From: Luzula sylvatica | Taxonomy: Eukaryota > Streptophyta > Magnoliopsida > Poales > Juncaceae | Direction of reading: 5' to 3' | Assembly: GCA_946800325.1 (NCBI GenBank) | Contig: OX326959.1 | Coordinates: 35,578,908 to 35,642,907 of the forward strand | DNA: 64,000 bases | Part shown: positions 61,087 to 64,000 of the stretch, in pieces | Layout: each line of letters opens with the position of its first letter | Numbering within the stretch: position 1 is the first letter of the stretch | Position numbers and translations under genes: made by a program | Notes under the pieces: generated by a model | What the model was told of the DNA's origin: nothing | Database searches by the model: none | Seen by the model: only the letters and a program-made list of their open reading frames with translations

Positions 61087-64000
61087 GTATTTTGACTACG
61101 ATATGAAAATTGAGAATTTTGCATGTGTTACACTAAAATTTTAACATTTTTTTAAAAAATATCTTAATTGAATTTTTTGATGGTGTTAGACTTCAGTTTT
61201 TGAATTTTTAAGAAATTTTTGAAAAAATTGAAGTTTGTGCGTGTTAGTCTTCAATTACGAAGTATTTTGAGTACGACATGAAAATTGAGTATTTTGCTTG
61301 TTTTATACTTCAATTTTAACATGTTTAAAAAAATATCTTAATTAAATTTTTTGAAGGTCTTAGACTTCTGTTTTTGCATTTTTAAGAAAATTTGAAAAAA
61401 TTGAAATTTGTGTGTGTTAGTCTTCAATTACGAAGTATTTTGAGTATGACATGAAAATTGAGTATTTTTCTTGTTTTATACTTCAATTTTAACATTTTTT
61501 TTAAATTTATTAATTGAATTTTTTGAAGGTGTTAGACTTCTATTTTAGCATTTTTCAGAAAAATTTTAAAAAATTGAAATTTTTTCGTGTTAGTCTTCAA
61601 TTACGGAGTATTTTGAGTACGATATGAAAATTGAGTATTTTACATGTGTTACACTAAAATTTGAGCATTTTTAAAAAAAAATATCTTAATTGAATTTTTT
61701 GAAGGTGTTCGACTTCAATTTTTGCATTTTTAAGAGATTTTTGAAAAAATTGAAATTTCTGTGTGTTAGTCTTCAATTACGAAGTATTTTGAGTATGACA
61801 TGAAAATTGAGTATTTTTCTTGTTTTATACTTCAATTTTAACATTTTTTTTAAATTTATTAACTGAATTTTTTGAAGGTGTTAGACGTCTATTTTAGCAT
61901 TTTGCAGAAAATTTTTAAAAAATTGAAATTTTTTCGTGTTAGTCTTCAATTACGGAGTATTTTGAGTAAGATATGAAAATTGAGTATTTTACATGTGTTA
62001 CACTAAAATTTGAGCATTTTCAAAAAAAATATCTTAATTGAATTTTTTGAAGGTGTTCGACTTCAATTTTTGCATTTTTAAGAGATTTTTGAAAAAATTG
62101 AAATTTCTGCGTGTTAGTCTTCAATTACGAAGTATTTTGAGTATGACATGAAAATTGAGTATTTTTCTTGTTTTATACTTCAATTTGAACATTTTTTTTA
62201 AATTTATTAATTGAATTTTTTGAAGGTGTTAGACTTCTATGTTAGCATTTTTCAGAAAATTTTTTCGTGTTAGTCTTCAATTACGGAGTATTTTGAGTAC
62301 GATATGAAAATTGAGTACTTTACATGTGTTACACTAAAATTTGAGCATTTTTTTTAAATTTATTAATTGAATTTTTTGAAGGTGTTCGACTTCAATTTTT
62401 GCATTTTTCAGAAGATTTTTGAAAAAATTGAAATTTCTGCGTGTTAGTCTTCAATTAGGAAGTATTTTGAGTATGACATGAAAATTGAGTATTTTTCATG
62501 TTTTATACTTCAATTTTAACATTTTTTTTAAATTTATTAATTGAATTTTTTGAAGGTGTTAGACTTCTATTTTAGCATTTTTCAGAAAATTTTTAAAAAA
62601 TTGAAATTTTTTCGTGTTAGTCTTCAATTGCGGAGTATGTTGAGTACGACGTGAAAATTGAGTATTTGGCTTGTGTTACACTGCAATTTTAACTTTTTTT
62701 CGAAAAAATATCTTAATTTTTATACATCAATTTTAACATATTTTAAAAAATACCTTAATTAAATATTTTGAAGGTGTTACACTTCTGTTATTACATTTTT
62801 AAGAAAATTTGAAAAAATTGAAATTTGTGTGTGTTAGTCTTCAATTACGTAGTATTTTGACTACGATATGAAAATTGAGTATTTTGCATGTGTTACACTA
62901 AAATTTTAAAAAAATTTAAAAAAATATCTTAATTGAATTTTTTGAAGGTGTTAAACTTCTGTTTTTGAATTTTTAAGAAATTTTAAAAAAAATTGAAATT
63001 TGTGTGTGTTATTCTTCAATTACGGAGTATTTTGAGTACGACATGAAAATTGAGTATTTTGCTTGTTTTATACTTCAATTTTAACATATTTAAAAAAATA
63101 TCTTAATTAAATTTTTTGAAGGTGTTAGACTTCTGTTTTTGCATTTTTAAGAAAATTTGAAAAAAATGAAATTTGTGTGTGTTAGTCTTCAATTACGGAG
63201 TATTTTGAGTACGATATGAAAATTGAGTATTTTGCATGTGTTACACTAAAATTTTAAAATTTTTTGAAAAAATGTCTTTATTGAATTTTTTGAAGGTAAC
63301 GACTTAAGTTTTTGCATTTTTAAGAGATTTTTGAAAAAATTGAAGTTTGTGCGTGTTAGTCTTCAATTACGAAGTATTTTGAGTACGACATGAAAATTGA
63401 GTATTTTGCTTGTTTTATAGTTCAATTTTAACATGTTTAAAAAAATATCTTAATTAAATTTTTTGAAGGTCTTAGACTTCTGTTTTTGCATTTTTAAGAA
63501 AATTTGAAAAAATTGAAATTTGTGTGTGTTAGTCTTCTATTACGGAGTATTTTGTGTACGATATGAAAATTGAGTATTTTACATGTGTTACACAAAAATT
63601 TGAACATTTTTAAAAAAAAATCTTAATTGAATTTTGTGAAGGAGTTAGACTTCAATTTTTGCATTTTTAAGAGATTTTTGAAAAAATTGAAATTTGCGCG
63701 TGTTAGTCTTCAATTACGAAGTATTTCGAGTATGACATGAAAATTGAGTATTTTTCTTGTTTTATACTTCAATTTTAACATTTTTTTTACTTTATTAATT
63801 GAATTTTTTGAAGGTGTTAGACTTCTATTTTAGCATTTTTCAGAAAATTTTTAAAAAATTGAAATTTTTTCGTTTTAGTCTTCAATTACGGAGTATGTTG
63901 AGTACGACATGAAAATTGAGTATTTGGCTTGTGTTACACTGCAATTTTAACTTTTTTTCAAAAAAAATTCTTAATTTAATTTTTCGAAGGTGTTAGACTT
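61087..64000 (+). repeat. Spaced duplication, distal copy (runs off the window)
   Basis: It is the counterpart of about 51500-54413. Shared rare variants include the 218-bp fused monomer near 62630, the AATGTCTTTATTG monomer (53674/63273) and AATTTGCGCGTG (54095/63691). Confidence 0.75.
61428..62635 (+). repeat. Second copy of the dimeric sub-array
   Basis: It matches 51841-53034 at an offset of 9,587 bp (CGAAG landmark 51844/61431; GTACTTTAC 52728/62315; start of CGAAAAAATA 53114/62701). It shares the same rare GTGTTAGACGTC, CATTTTGCAG and CAATTAGGAAG variants and the same loss of about 17 bp, so the two are one duplicated block and not independent expansions. Confidence 0.85.

Larger units (their letters stand above)
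1..64000 (+). repeat. Continuous 174-bp AT-rich satellite array
   Basis: The whole window is head-to-tail copies of one monomer. Successive copies of the landmark CTTCAATTACGGAG fall at spacings of 174-175 bp (for example landmark bases at 37, 211, 386, 560, 735 and 909). I saw no copy in reverse orientation and no interruption by unique or transposon-like sequence. A by-eye consensus of 174 bp has about 54 A, 80 T, 27 G and 13 C. Every stretch without a gene in this window is this satellite. Satellite arrays of nucleosome-scale monomers with higher-order structure are typical of eukaryotic centromeres and pericentromeres; that role is inferred here, not shown. Confidence 0.97.
46425..64000 (+). 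repeat. Right region: mosaic of monomer types
   Basis: Monomers are close relatives of the HOR types, with the ACATGTTTAAAAAAATATC / GGTCTTAG type especially common (near 47430, 49470, 49650, 50690, 51735, 53835, 55927, 58191, 60276, 61320 and 63431). No single period runs through. Instead there are spaced duplications with offsets of about 3,830, 4,351 and 9,590 bp and a dimeric sub-array. No gene or inserted element is visible. Confidence 0.78.

Noticed and set aside
1..64000. CENP-B box
   Set aside because: No TTCG-N4-A-N2-CGGG pattern was seen in the monomers. The recurrent CGGAG lies after CTTCAATTA and does not fit the box.
1..64000. Transposable element or LTR insertions
   Set aside because: No terminal repeats, target-site duplications, coding domains or breaks in the 174-bp rhythm were found. 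All length anomalies are explained by losses or gains of monomer or sub-repeat sequence.
1..64000. AT-rich organellar or bacterial endosymbiont genome
   Set aside because: There are no rRNA, tRNA or protein genes in 64 kb, and a uniform tandem monomer of this length is not known from such genomes.
1..64000. Promoters, TATA boxes and terminators
   Set aside because: TATA-like words and A/T runs are everywhere in sequence of about 77% A+T. None stands out by position or association with a gene.

Overview
The window is one uninterrupted tandem satellite DNA array. No gene, RNA gene, transposable element, CRISPR array or unique sequence could be supported anywhere in its 64 kb. The basic unit is a monomer of about 174 bp, present in roughly 365-370 head-to-tail copies, all in the same orientation. 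A consensus that I built by eye has about 23% G+C, with T well above A and G well above C on the given strand. Stop codons occur in every frame of nearly every monomer, so the few 60-90 codon open frames are chance by-products of monomer variants. An array of this size and organisation points to a eukaryotic centromere, pericentromere or other constitutive heterochromatin block. The sequence alone does not let me name the organism. A and T richness and undepleted CpG would fit an unmethylated invertebrate genome, but that is weak inference.

The array is nested at four levels. (1) The monomer is itself a decayed trimer of a unit of about 58 bp. All three internal junctions read GTGTTA-(CA/GA/GT)-CTTCAATT. 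(2) The 174-bp monomers diverged into types. (3) Fixed strings of types form higher-order repeats (HORs): 5-, 6- and 7-mers in the left flank, a 15-mer of about 2,573 bp, an 18-mer of about 3.1 kb, a 12-mer of 2,055 bp and a dimer of about 349 bp on the right. (4) At 11,779-29,324 a 6-monomer cassette plus three 15-mers forms a super-unit of 8,772-8,774 bp, present twice in tandem and almost identical.

Layout: 1-11,778 holds diverged monomers with short local HORs. 11,779-29,324 holds the two super-units. 29,325-38,205 is 18-mer organisation with a 657-bp internal duplication in its first copy. 38,206-46,424 is four copies of a 12-mer. 46,425-64,000 is a mosaic of related types with two long spaced duplications (offsets about 4,351 and about 9,590 bp) and a dimeric sub-array that appears twice.

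The pattern resembles the known organisation of satellite arrays, where a recently homogenised core is bordered by older diverged monomers. Recurring features inside the monomer may matter for function: a conserved stretch of about 45 bp carrying the only two CpGs, and six alternating TCAATT / AATTGA half-sites spaced about 25-32 bp apart. All coordinates of HOR junctions were found by eye from marker variants and may be off by some tens of bases.
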